A stretch of 64,000 bases of DNA from Zavarzinia marina (GTDB taxonomy: Bacteria > Pseudomonadota > Alphaproteobacteria > Zavarziniales > Zavarziniaceae), in NCBI RefSeq assembly GCF_021568905.1, contig NZ_JAKGSB010000006.1, forward strand, positions 124,001 to 188,000, in the 5' to 3' direction. The notes beneath the pieces were generated by a model. That model saw only the letters and a list, made by a program, of their open reading frames with translations. It was not told the origin of the DNA and searched no databases. This document shows, one piece after another, positions 31,682 to 40,151 of the stretch. The position numbers and the translations under genes were made by a program. Numbering within the stretch: the first letter of the stretch is position 1; the number at the start of each line of letters is the position of its first letter.

Positions 31682-33187
31682 ATGAGCCAAGAACGCATCC
31701 GGTTGGCCAGCCTGAAGGACAAGGTGGTTTCGGCCGACGAGGCCGCGAGCCTGATCGAGGACGGCATGATCGTCGGCATGAGCGGGTTCACCCGCGCGGG
31801 CGAGGCCAAGGCGGTGCCCATGGCCCTGGCGGAGCGGGCCAAGCGCGCGCCGATGAAGATCACGCTGATGACCGGCGCCTCCCTCGGCAATGATCTCGAC
31901 AAGACCTTCGCCGAGGCGCATCTCCTCTCGCGCCGCCTGCCGTTCCAGGCCGATCCCGCCATGCGCAAGGCGATCAACGCGGGCGAGGTGATGTTCATCG
32001 ACCAGCACCTGTCCGAGACCGTCGAGATGCTGCGCTCGAACCAACTCGGCCCGATCGACTATGCGATCGTCGAGGCGATCGCCATCACCGAGGACGGCGG
32101 CATCGTCCCCACCACCTCGGTCGGCAATTCGGCGACCTTCGCCATCCTGGCGAAGAAGGTGATCGTGGAGATCAACGTCAACCAGACCCTGGACCTCGAG
32201 GGGATCCACGACATCTACATCCCCACGCGGCGCCCCTACCGCCAGCCGATTCCGGTGATGCGCCCGGACGACCGGCGCGGCACGCCCCATATCCCGATCC
32301 CGCCGGAGAAGATCGCGGCGATCGTCATGACCGGCAAGAAGGACTCGACCTCCAACATCCTGCCGCCGGATGCCGAGACCAAGGCGATCGCCGACCATCT
32401 GATCCGTTTCTTCGAGGGCGAGGTGGCCAAGGGTCGCCTGACCCATGCCCTGCAGCCCCTGCAATGCGGCATCGGCACCATCGCCAACGCCGTGCTCCAC
32501 GGCTTCATCGACAGCCCCTTCAAGGATCTGACGATGTATTCCGAGGTTCTGCAGGACAGCACCTTCCAGCTCATCGATTCGGGCAAGATGCTCTTCGCCT
32601 CCGGCGCTTCCATGACCCTGTCCCATGCGATGGAAGCCAAGGTCCTGCCCAACCTGGCCCGCTACCGCGACAAGCTGATCCTGCGCCCGCAGGAAATCTC
32701 CAACCACCCCGAGGTCATCCGCCGGCTCGGCATCATCGCCATCAACACCGCGCTGGAATTCGACATCTACGGCAACGTCAATTCGACCCATGTGAACGCG
32801 ACCCACATGATGAACGGCGTCGGCGGCTCGGGCGATTTCGCGCGCAATGCCTATCTCTCGATCTTCGTCACCAAGTCGATCGCCAAGCATGGCGACATTT
32901 CCTCGGTCGTGCCCTTCGTCACCCATGTCGATCATTGCGAACACGACGTCGACATCCTGGTGACCGAACAGGGCCTCGCGGATCTCCGTGGCCTGGCGCC
33001 GCGCGAGCGGGCGCAGGTGATCATCGACAATTGCACCCACCCGGACTACCGCCCGGCCCTTCAAGCCTATTTCGACGCGGCGAAGAAACGCGGCGGACAG
33101 ACACCCCATATCCTGGAACAGGTCTTTTCCTGGCATATCGCCTTCCGCGAGACGGGTTCGATGAAGGCGGCGTTCCAGGCGGGTTGA
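31682..33187 (+). CDS. Acetyl-CoA hydrolase/transferase, succinyl-CoA:acetate CoA-transferase type
   Basis: 501 residues. The catalytic Glu is in YSEVLQDS (E288), matching the active-site Glu of AarC-type enzymes, and the conserved GVGGSGDFARNAYLS glycine loop is present near residue 380. It transfers CoA between succinyl-CoA and acetate (or hydrolyses acetyl-CoA). That links acetate with the TCA cycle and would serve the acetyl-CoA from the beta-oxidation genes further right. GGAGAAAG precedes the ATG. It stands alone, flanked by a 222-nt upstream region and a lipoprotein gene 55 nt downstream. Confidence 0.92.
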   Translation: MSQERIRLASLKDKVVSADEAASLIEDGMIVGMSGFTRAGEAKAVPMALAERAKRAPMKITLMTGASLGNDLDKTFAEAHLLSRRLPFQADPAMRKAINAGEVMFIDQHLSETVEMLRSNQLGPIDYAIVEAIAITEDGGIVPTTSVGNSATFAILAKKVIVEINVNQTLDLEGIHDIYIPTRRPYRQPIPVMRPDDRRGTPHIPIPPEKIAAIVMTGKKDSTSNILPPDAETKAIADHLIRFFEGEVAKGRLTHALQPLQCGIGTIANAVLHGFIDSPFKDLTMYSEVLQDSTFQLIDSGKMLFASGASMTLSHAMEAKVLPNLARYRDKLILRPQEISNHPEVIRRLGIIAINTALEFDIYGNVNSTHVNATHMMNGVGGSGDFARNAYLSIFVTKSIAKHGDISSVVPFVTHVDHCEHDVDILVTEQGLADLRGLAPRERAQVIIDNCTHPDYRPALQAYFDAAKKRGGQTPHILEQVFSWHIAFRETGSMKAAFQAG

Positions 33188-33242
33188 AGCGGCTTTCGCG
33201 GGTGTCCTAAGGTACGCGCCCGCGAGAGACGAGACCGCCCCC

Positions 33243-34253
33243 ATGCCACGCCTCACGATTCTGCCGCCCACCGCCGCCTTGGTGCTGCTGCTGTCGGCCT
33301 GCATGCCGATCGAGCGCCAGGATGCCGCCACCCTGCCGGCCCCGAGCACCGCCATCGGCGGGACCGGCGTGCTCGCGGTCCAGGTCGGCCCCGACGGGCC
33401 GGGGACGGCGCAGGCCTTCCGCGACGGCGTCGCCGCCTATTTCGCCGTGCACGGCAAGGGCTGGCGTATCGCCGATGCAGCCACGGCCGGCCGGTCCGAC
33501 CGCACGCTTGCCTGCACCGCCGCCCCGGCCAGCGAAGACTTCTGCGCCGATGTCGTGACCCGCTGCACGCTGTCGGCCGGCAGCCGGGTGCTGAGCCGGA
33601 TCGAGCGCCGGCACGAGGATCTGAACTGCTGGAACGACGGCGACATGGAGAGCATCCAGGCCGACGCCTTCAACCACGGTCTCGACATCGCGGCCGCCGT
33701 GGCCGAGGGCATGGCGGCCCCGCCGGAAACCGCGAGCCGGCCGGCGCCGGCGGCCTCACCTGTCCCCGCAAGCGCGGACGACGCACGTCGGCGCGGTCTG
33801 GAGGAAGCCCTGGCGAGCCGCAGTCAGGACCGCCTGCTGCGCTTCGCGCTCGACAATTTCGGCACGCCGGAGGCGGAGCGCGCCCTGCGCATCGTGCTGC
33901 AATGGCGCCAGCAGGACCGGGCGGCGGCACCACCCGCCCGCGCCCCGACAGGCCCGGCGGCCGGGATCCTGCCGGCCACCCCCGCCACGACCCTGACCTG
34001 CATCGATCGCGAAGGCCGGATGTGCGGCGACTACAGCTTCGCCGATGCCGAACGCCGGGCGGAATTCGCCGGCAAATGCGAGGCGCTGGGATCACGCGTG
34101 ATGGCCGGCGGCTCCTGCCCCCGGCCCGCCAATACCGTCGGCTGCCGCCAGCGCGCCGAGGGATCCGAGGTCGTCACCTGGGCCTATGACGCGCCGGCCA
34201 GCGAAGCCGCCGCCGCCTGCGAGGCCGAGGGCGGCAGCGTCGTCAGGCCATAG
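33243..34253 (+). CDS. Putative lipoprotein with a Cys-rich C-terminal domain, unknown function
   Basis: 336 residues. The signal peptide ends in the lipobox LLSAC, with the lipidated Cys near residue 20. A central domain (about 40-155) with C..C pairs is followed by a Pro/Ala-rich linker (157-178), a helical segment, and a C-terminal part with six Cys (TCIDREGRMCG, GKCEALG, SCPRPANTVGC, AACEAEG) that probably form disulphides. No family is recognised. It is convergent with another lipoprotein gene, with only 12 nt between the stops. Confidence 0.68.
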   Translation: MPRLTILPPTAALVLLLSACMPIERQDAATLPAPSTAIGGTGVLAVQVGPDGPGTAQAFRDGVAAYFAVHGKGWRIADAATAGRSDRTLACTAAPASEDFCADVVTRCTLSAGSRVLSRIERRHEDLNCWNDGDMESIQADAFNHGLDIAAAVAEGMAAPPETASRPAPAASPVPASADDARRRGLEEALASRSQDRLLRFALDNFGTPEAERALRIVLQWRQQDRAAAPPARAPTGPAAGILPATPATTLTCIDREGRMCGDYSFADAERRAEFAGKCEALGSRVMAGGSCPRPANTVGCRQRAEGSEVVTWAYDAPASEAAAACEAEGGSVVRP

Positions 34254-34265
34254 GCCGCGCCGGCC

Positions 34266-34844
34266 TCAATAGCTGCCGATATCCACGCGCCCTTCGGCCA
34301 GGACTTCCTGGGTCGGGCCGATCGCCTTCACGACGGCGAAATAATCGTGGTCCCGACCGCCGGAGCACGGCGGCAGATAGCCGGGGCGCGCGAAATCGCC
34401 GGTCGCCCGGTTCTTGGCGGCGATGCGGACGCCAGGCGGCATCTGATCGGTCTCGCCCGGCACGGCGGGGAGATAGGCTTCGCCCGGGCCGACCTCGAAG
34501 TCGATCTTGCCATGGCCGCCGTCGTAGGAGAGCGGCTGGAAATCCTCGTCGTTGAATTCGACGATGACCCGCAGCGTGCCGATGGGCAGGCCCGAGACCT
34601 TCAGCGGCGGGGTCATCGGCGCCACGGCGCCGAACTTGGTGCATTGCTGACCGTCCGGAATGGCGCCACCGGTCCACGCGGGATCCGACAGGGTCACGAT
34701 CAGTTCCCCCGTGGCGGGCTGTGCCGCCGGCGCCGTTCCCGCGTCGGTGACGGCGGCTTCCGGTTCCAGCGGCATCTCACAGCCGGCCAGCAGCAGAAAA
34801 CCGGCCATGGCGGCCCCCATGCGCCAGTTCACGCGATCGATCAT
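34266..34844 (-). CDS. Putative lipoprotein of unknown function
   Basis: 192 residues from the ATG at 34844 (GGGGAGG about 8 nt upstream). The signal peptide ends in LLLAGC, a good lipobox with Cys near residue 21. The mature part (TGELIVTLSDPAWTGGAIPDGQQCTKFG...VSGLPIGTLRVIVEFNDEDF...GHGKIDFEVGPG) resembles a carrier or beta-sandwich domain of the phosphatidylethanolamine-binding (YbhB/PEBP) kind: the pattern DPAWTGGAIPDGQQC and the later GGRDHDYF recall PEBP motifs, but I am not certain. It is convergent with the lipoprotein at 33243. Confidence 0.62.
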   Translation of the reverse strand: MIDRVNWRMGAAMAGFLLLAGCEMPLEPEAAVTDAGTAPAAQPATGELIVTLSDPAWTGGAIPDGQQCTKFGAVAPMTPPLKVSGLPIGTLRVIVEFNDEDFQPLSYDGGHGKIDFEVGPGEAYLPAVPGETDQMPPGVRIAAKNRATGDFARPGYLPPCSGGRDHDYFAVVKAIGPTQEVLAEGRVDIGSY

Positions 34845-34930
34845 GGAAGAACCTCCCCGATTTCCCGTCGATGACGGGGGCATGTTGGCCCGGCGGGCGC
34901 GGCAGGTCCACCCGCATTTGCCGCCCCGCG

Positions 34931-35257
34931 TCAGATCTCGGAAATCGGGAACAGGGCCCCCGGGCGTTTGACCTCGATCTCGACGAAGGCCATGGGCGCG
35001 TCGCCGCCGTTCATCACGTCGTGACGCACGCCGGCGGGGCGGCGATAGCTGTCGCCGGCCTTTCGCGCGACATCGGTCACCCTCTCGCCGTCATGGACCC
35101 GCATCACGCCGTCGGTCAGCATGACGACGAAATAGGGCCAGCCGTGCTCGTGCCAGCCGGTGATCGCGCCGGGCCCGAAGTCCCACCGCGTGATGCGCAC
35201 GTCGGCGTCGTCCGCCTGCACGGTCGGCACCGCCGGAATATCGCATGTGAACGCCAT
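34931..35257 (-). CDS. Cupin-domain protein
   Basis: 108 residues forming one cupin barrel. Motif 1 is GWHEHGWPYFVVMLTDGVMRVHDG, with the metal-type His pair, and motif 2 is RPAGVRHDVMNGG. The ATG at 35257 has AAGGGA 6 nt before it; the longer frame runs into the aminotransferase gene and is rejected. It follows the aminotransferase by 11 nt in the same direction, so they are one operon. The function (small-molecule binding or a dioxygenase-like role) is not determined. Confidence 0.8.
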   Translation of the reverse strand: MAFTCDIPAVPTVQADDADVRITRWDFGPGAITGWHEHGWPYFVVMLTDGVMRVHDGERVTDVARKAGDSYRRPAGVRHDVMNGGDAPMAFVEIEVKRPGALFPISEI

Positions 35258-35268
35258 GACGATTCCCT

Positions 35269-36615
35269 TCAGGCGAGGCCGGTGATGGCGTCGTTCAGGA
35301 CGTTCATCAGGCCGTCGATGTCCTCCGTCTCCGAAATGAAGGGGGGCGCGAGCTGGATCGTGTCGCCGCCGTAGCGGACGTAATAGCCCGCCTCCCAGCA
35401 TTTCATCGAGATCCGATAGGGCCGGAGCGCGGGCTCGCCCGGCGCCGCCTCGATCTGCAGGGCACCGGCGAGACCGAAGTTGCGGATGTCGGTGACGTAT
35501 TTCAGGCCCTTCAGGCCATGGATCGCCTCCTCGAAATAGGCCGCGAGCTGGCGCGCGCGTTCGGGGATGCGGTCCTTCTCGAACACCTCGAGCGCGGCGA
35601 GGCCGGCGGCGCAGGCGACCGGATGGCCGGAATAGGTGTAACCATGAGGGAATTCGACCAGATAGTCGGGGCCGCCCGCCGCCATGAAGGTGTCGTAGAT
35701 CGCCTTGCCGGCGATCACGGCGCCCATGGGCACGGTGCCGTTGGTCAGGCCCTTGGCGACGGTCATGATGTCCGGCGTCACACCGAAGGCATCGGCGCCG
35801 AAATTATAGCCGGTGCGCCCGAAGCCGGTGATGACCTCGTCGAAGATCAGCAGGATGCCGTGCTTGTCGCAGAGCGCCCGCAGGCGTTCCAGATAGCCCT
35901 TGGGCGGCACCACCACGCCGGCCGAGCCGGAAAACGGTTCGACGATCACGGCGGCGATGTTGGAGGCGTCGTGCAGGGCGACGATCTCTTCCAGCGCGTC
36001 GGCGAGCGGGACGCCGCCGGTCTCCGGCATGCCCTTCGAGAAGGCGTTTTCCGCCAGCAGCGTATGGGGCAGATGGTCGGTGTCGAGGAGCGTGCCATAG
36101 AGCTTGCGGTTGGCGCCGATGCCCCCCAGGCTCATGCCGCCGAAATTGACGCCGTGATAGCCCTTGGCGCGGCCGATCAGCTTGGTCTTGGTGGGCTGGC
36201 CCTTCAGGCGCCAATAGGCCCGCGCCATCTTCAGCGCGGTATCGGCGGATTCGGAACCGGAGCCGGTGAAGAAGACATAGTCGAGGCCCTGGGGCGTCAG
36301 GCTGGCGACCTTGTTGGCCAGCTTGAAGGCGGCTGGATGGCTGAACTGGAAGCCCGGCGCATAGTCGAGTTCGGCGATCTGGCGCGCCACCGCGTCGACG
36401 ATTTCCTGCCGCCGATGGCCCGAACCCGTGCACCAGAGGCCGGAGAGACTGTCGTAGATCCGCCGCCCCTTGGCATCGGTGTAGTGACAGCCTTCCGCCG
36501 CCACGATCATGCGCGGATTGTCCTTGAACTCGCGGTTGGCGGTATAGGGCATCCAATAGGCTTCGAGATCGTCGCGGGACAGGCCCGCGGCGGCGGCCGG
36601 ATCGAACAGGGTCAT
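35269..36615 (-). CDS. Class-III aminotransferase, beta-alanine/omega-amino-acid:pyruvate type
   Basis: 448 residues. PLP-binding features are complete: GSGSESADTALKMAR for phosphate contacts, FDEVITGFGRTG with the ring-contacting Asp, and Lys288 in TVAKGLTNG as the Schiff-base residue. The start motif YWMPYTANREFKDNPRMIV and the LSGLWCTGSGHRR segment are typical of beta-alanine:pyruvate transaminases. It would move the amino group of an omega-amino acid to pyruvate. The ATG at 36615 is chosen for the usual MTLFDP-type start. A LysR gene is divergent from it and probably controls it. Confidence 0.87.
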   Translation of the reverse strand: MTLFDPAAAAGLSRDDLEAYWMPYTANREFKDNPRMIVAAEGCHYTDAKGRRIYDSLSGLWCTGSGHRRQEIVDAVARQIAELDYAPGFQFSHPAAFKLANKVASLTPQGLDYVFFTGSGSESADTALKMARAYWRLKGQPTKTKLIGRAKGYHGVNFGGMSLGGIGANRKLYGTLLDTDHLPHTLLAENAFSKGMPETGGVPLADALEEIVALHDASNIAAVIVEPFSGSAGVVVPPKGYLERLRALCDKHGILLIFDEVITGFGRTGYNFGADAFGVTPDIMTVAKGLTNGTVPMGAVIAGKAIYDTFMAAGGPDYLVEFPHGYTYSGHPVACAAGLAALEVFEKDRIPERARQLAAYFEEAIHGLKGLKYVTDIRNFGLAGALQIEAAPGEPALRPYRISMKCWEAGYYVRYGGDTIQLAPPFISETEDIDGLMNVLNDAITGLA

Positions 36616-36708
36616 GACGCGCTCCATGAAGGTTGCCGCCAGCATGCGCCCTGATTTACTTCCCTAAAATCCCAATGTATTTTCATTCAGTTCAATGATT
36701 GTTGACCT

Positions 36709-37614
36709 ATGGCACGCAAACCCGCCGCCACCGTCGGCGACATCGAAATCCGGCTGTTGCGGATCTTCCATACGGTGGTCGAATGCGGCGGCTTCACCGC
36801 GGCGGAAGCGGCCCTGAACATCGGTCGCGCCGCCATTTCGATGCATATGGCCGACCTCGAGAAACGGCTCGGGCTCCGGCTGTGCCGGCGCGGCCGGGCC
36901 GGTTTCGCCCTGACGGACGAGGGCCGGCAGGTCCATGACGCCTGTCTTCCCCTCTTCGCCGCGCTGGAGAATTTCCAGGGCGAGGTGAACACGATGCACG
37001 CGCGCCTGCGCGGCAGTCTCGACATCGGCATCATCGACAATCTGGTGACCATGCCCCGGATGCAGGTGACCGACGCGCTTTCGGCCCTGAAGGACGTGGG
37101 GCCCGACGTCCGGGTGAACATCCGCATGATCCCGCCGACGGAGGTCGAGATCGGCGTCCTCGACGGGCGTCTCCACGTCGGGATCGCGCCGGCGCTGCGC
37201 AACCTGCCGGGTCTCGACTATCGCCCGCTCTATGACGAGGAGTCGCAACTCTATTGCGCCGCCGGGCATCCGCTGTTCGAGGTGGCGGAGACGGGTATCC
37301 GCGACGAGATGATCGCGGAGGCGGAGGCAGTGGCGCCGACCTACGGCCAGAGCCTGGAAGTGCGCGCCCTGCACCGCCCGCTGCGCACCACGGCGACGGC
37401 GAATGACCGCGAGGGCGTCGCCTTCCTGATCCTGACCGGGCGCTACATCGGCTATCTGCCGACCCATTACGCCGCCCTCTGGGTCGACCAGGGGCGGCTG
37501 CGTGCCCTTCGCCCCGGGGATTATCACTATGTCACCGAATTCCGCGTGGTCACGAGGAAGGGCGGACGCCCCAATCTGATCCTGCAGACCTATCTGGATC
37601 TGCTTGAAAGCTGA
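36709..37614 (+). CDS. LysR-family transcriptional regulator
   Basis: 301 residues. The N-terminal winged helix-turn-helix is RIFHTVVECGGFTAAEAALNIGRAAISMHMADLEKRLGLRLCRRG (residues 15-60). The periplasmic-binding-like effector domain follows (about 90-300). It is divergent from the aminotransferase across a 93-nt AT-richer gap, the classical arrangement for a LysR regulator and its target. No strong ribosome-binding site is visible before the ATG. It probably activates the aminotransferase-cupin operon in response to its substrate. Confidence 0.88.
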   Translation: MARKPAATVGDIEIRLLRIFHTVVECGGFTAAEAALNIGRAAISMHMADLEKRLGLRLCRRGRAGFALTDEGRQVHDACLPLFAALENFQGEVNTMHARLRGSLDIGIIDNLVTMPRMQVTDALSALKDVGPDVRVNIRMIPPTEVEIGVLDGRLHVGIAPALRNLPGLDYRPLYDEESQLYCAAGHPLFEVAETGIRDEMIAEAEAVAPTYGQSLEVRALHRPLRTTATANDREGVAFLILTGRYIGYLPTHYAALWVDQGRLRALRPGDYHYVTEFRVVTRKGGRPNLILQTYLDLLES

Positions 37615-37708
37615 CGTCTCGCCCCCCATCTTGGGAGCGAGCGATCCCGGCCCGATGCCGGACGCCCGATGGAGATTTCATGCTGGAGCTTGTTGCTGGT
37701 CGCTGAAG

Positions 37709-37756
37709 CCTCGCGCCGATCGCGAGGGTCTTCGCCCGCCGGAAGGATCGCGAGGG
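37709..37756. repeat. Hairpin plus direct repeats upstream of the YjhX-like gene
   Basis: An inverted repeat CCTCGCG (37709-37715) / CGCGAGG (37721-37727) with a 5-nt loop overlaps the first of two 11-bp direct repeats GATCGCGAGGG (37718-37728 and 37746-37756). It lies 53-100 nt before the toxin-like gene and could be a LysR transcript end or an operator of that gene. No T-run. Confidence 0.4.
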
Positions 37757-37808
37757 ATTGATCCCGCGCGCCGGCGGTCTGTCGCGACCCCGTTGCAACG
37801 AGTTTCCC

Positions 37809-38063
37809 ATGAACATCTCGAAGGGCGAGCAGCGCACGCTGCACGCACTGGCCCAGGGCGGCCATATCCGTCATACCCGCGACGGCGACCGGATCGTCGC
37901 CATCGAATGCATCACCCGCGAAGGCCATCGCCTGGTCGATTGCACCATGGACGTCTTCCGCCGGCTGCGGCAGCGACGGCTGATCCGATCCGCCGGCGGC
38001 AGGCCCTATCGCATCTCGCAGAAGGGTCTTGCCGCCGTGCGCGCCCAGTTCGACAACCGCTAG
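37809..38063 (+). CDS. YjhX-family (UPF0386) putative toxin, no partner seen
   Basis: 84 residues, full length for the family. The protein follows E. coli YjhX closely as I recall it: MNxSxxEQRTLHxLAxGGxIxHxRD at the start, then ECxxREGxxLxDCTxxVFxxL, and GQPYRI-like and VRAQxDNR ends. YjhX is described as a toxin paired with the acetyltransferase-like antitoxin YjhQ. No such gene is next to it: LysR lies upstream and a P1 peptidase gene ends 4 nt beyond on the other strand. The ribosome-binding site is weak (AACGAG). It may be a chromosomal orphan with another role. Confidence 0.8.
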   Translation: MNISKGEQRTLHALAQGGHIRHTRDGDRIVAIECITREGHRLVDCTMDVFRRLRQRRLIRSAGGRPYRISQKGLAAVRAQFDNR

Positions 38064-38067
38064 GGCA

Positions 38068-39150
38068 TCACGCGAACAGGGCCGCCAGGCGGTCCGGATC
38101 GATGGCGGGGACCATGCGGCCCAGACGGCCGGTCATGGTCTCCGCCGCCACCATGGCATTGACCACCGCTTCCTCGACGCATTCGACCGCCGCCATGTAG
38201 AAACCGTCGAGATCGTCGTTGGCGATCGCATCCAGATGCATCAGCGCCGGCTCCGGCAGGGGACCGGGGTCGTTGGCCGTCGTAAAGGCGATGAAGATGT
38301 CGCCCGACGAATTGCCGGACGGCGTGCCGTGGCGCCCGATGCCGATGGCGGCACGGCGCGCGATCCGTTCCAGCTGGCCGGGCAGCAACGGCGCATCCGT
38401 CGCCAGCACGACGATGATGGAGCCCGTCTCCTTGCGAAAGATCGCCGGCGGCAGCATGGCCTCGCCCACGCGCCGGCCGCAGATCTCCAGCCAGGGACCG
38501 CGCCCGTGGTTGGCCTGCACCAGGCAGCCCATGGTGTAATCCCCCGCGCGCACCGGGACGCGGCGCGACGCCGTGCCCGTGCCGCCCTTCCATTCATAGG
38601 CGATCATGCCGGTGCCGCCGCCGACATTGCCCTCCGCCACCGGGCCCGACGCCGCCGCCTCGATCGCGGCGATGGCATCCCCCTCGGTCACATGGAGGTC
38701 GTGGATCTCGTTCAGGAAACCGTCATAGGTCTCGCCGACCACCGGCAGCAGCCAGAGATCCTCCACCGCGTCGCGAAAACGCCCGATCATCCAGCGGTTG
38801 ACCGCGTGGTGGACGATGCCGAGGGAGGCGGTGTTGGTGATCATGATCGGGCCCGAGGCCCAGCCGCCGTCGCGCACCCAATGCGCCCCCGTCATCTCGC
38901 CGTTGCCGTTCATCGAAAAGACGCCGGACCAGACCGGATGCAGCAGATCGTCCGCCGGCCGGGGCAGGATGGCGGTGACGCCCGTGCGCACCGGCCGTTC
39001 CGCCCCGATCAATGTAGTAAAGCCCACGGTTACGCCCGGCACGTCGGTGATCGCGTTCAGGGGGCCGGGCGCACCCCGAAACGGCAGGCCGAGGCCCCGG
39101 CCGCGCCGTCGTCCGTTGGGGGCATGAAGGATCGGATCGCGCTGGGTCAC
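38068..39150 (-). CDS. P1-family self-processing peptidase (DmpA/BapA-like)
   Basis: 360 residues. The family segments ITDVPGVTVGFTTL (35-48), GNVGGGTGM (174-182) and PSGNSSGDIFIAFTTAND (278-294) are present. These enzymes cut themselves before a Ser to expose an N-terminal nucleophile. Here the expected cleavage is in GN-SSGD, so Ser281 is the likely nucleophile, giving alpha (about 280 residues) and beta subunits. Family members release N-terminal D-, L- or beta-amino acids from peptides and amides. It overlaps the upstream LysR gene by 4 nt and its stop nearly touches the YjhX-like gene. Confidence 0.88.
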   Translation of the reverse strand: MTQRDPILHAPNGRRRGRGLGLPFRGAPGPLNAITDVPGVTVGFTTLIGAERPVRTGVTAILPRPADDLLHPVWSGVFSMNGNGEMTGAHWVRDGGWASGPIMITNTASLGIVHHAVNRWMIGRFRDAVEDLWLLPVVGETYDGFLNEIHDLHVTEGDAIAAIEAAASGPVAEGNVGGGTGMIAYEWKGGTGTASRRVPVRAGDYTMGCLVQANHGRGPWLEICGRRVGEAMLPPAIFRKETGSIIVVLATDAPLLPGQLERIARRAAIGIGRHGTPSGNSSGDIFIAFTTANDPGPLPEPALMHLDAIANDDLDGFYMAAVECVEEAVVNAMVAAETMTGRLGRMVPAIDPDRLAALFA

Positions 39151-40061
39151 GGGGTCTTTCCGTCGGGAGCGGCCCTGCCGCGCGCGACATAGTCGCCGAG
39201 CGCCCGGGCGAGAAAATCGAAGACCGCCTGGATGCGGCGGCTGGCCCGCAGGTCTTCGTGGCGGACCAGCCAGACCGGGAGCATGGGACGGAACAGGTCC
39301 GGCAACAAGGGCACCAGATCCGGATCTTCCGCCGCCAGCGCATGCTGGCAGACGCCGATGCCGATCCCGGCACGGATCGCCGCCATCTGCGCCACCTGGC
39401 TGTCGACCCGGAGCACGAAGCGAAAGCCCGAAAGATCCGCCGCCCCCGCCAGACCGCGAAGGGCCGCCATGTCCCGATCCGGTCCGATGACGCCCTGTTC
39501 CGCGATTTCGGCCAGGGAGGTCGGCGTGCCGGCGAAATTCAGATAGTCCCGGGTCGCATAGAAGCCGAGGCCGACCTCGCCGATGAATTTCGCCACCAAT
39601 GCTCCCTGGCTGGGCCGGACCATGCGCACCGCGATGTCGGCTTCCTGGCGCAGCAGATCGGCGGACAGGTTGGACGGCGCCAGTTCCACCACGATCCCCG
39701 GCAGGGCCCGGCGCATGTCCGCCAGGATGCGCGGCAGCACGAGCCCGCCGACCACGTCGCTGGCGGAAATCCGCACATGGCCGGACAATTCCCCCGCCCC
39801 GCCCGACGCCGTCCGTTCGAGGGCCGCCGCCGCCAGCGCCATCGCCTCCGCATGGGGGCGAAGCGCCAAAGCCGTCTCGGTCGGGGTCAGGCCGCGCGGG
39901 GAGCGCGTGAACAGGGGCACGCCCAGCGCCGCCTCCAGCGCGGCGATGTGATGCCCGACCGTCGGCTGGGTCAGGCCGAGACGGCGCGCCGCCGCCGACA
40001 GGCTGCCCCCGTCGAGCACGGCGCGCAGGCTTCGGTAGTGGTCCCAGCCCGGATCAGTCAT
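39147..40061 (-). CDS. LysR-family transcriptional regulator
   Basis: 304 residues. The DNA-binding domain is YRSLRAVLDGGSLSAAARRLGLTQPTVGHHIAALEAALGVPLFTRSPRGLTPTE (residues 9-62) and the effector domain follows (about 90-295). It belongs to the group that starts with a very short leader before the helix-turn-helix. It is co-transcribed with the P1 peptidase (4-nt overlap) and divergent from the epimerase-like gene at 40152, so it may control either. The AT-rich gap between them contains the ATAA-N6-TTAT site described below. Confidence 0.87.
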   Translation of the reverse strand: MTDPGWDHYRSLRAVLDGGSLSAAARRLGLTQPTVGHHIAALEAALGVPLFTRSPRGLTPTETALALRPHAEAMALAAAALERTASGGAGELSGHVRISASDVVGGLVLPRILADMRRALPGIVVELAPSNLSADLLRQEADIAVRMVRPSQGALVAKFIGEVGLGFYATRDYLNFAGTPTSLAEIAEQGVIGPDRDMAALRGLAGAADLSGFRFVLRVDSQVAQMAAIRAGIGIGVCQHALAAEDPDLVPLLPDLFRPMLPVWLVRHEDLRASRRIQAVFDFLARALGDYVARGRAAPDGKTP

Positions 40062-40073
40062 AAATTTACTTAT
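40060..40073. promoter_or_regulatory. Possible LysR-type operator
   Basis: ATAA-N6-TTAT inside an unusually AT-rich 90-nt gap between the divergent LysR and epimerase-like genes. It overlaps the LysR start codon, which would suit autorepression. Weak evidence. Confidence 0.3.
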
Positions 40074-40151
40074 ATCTGATGTTTCATCTCATGCAATTTT
40101 CAATGATACGGCGGCACGCCATCCTCCCGCCGTCACAGAAGGAGGATGACG

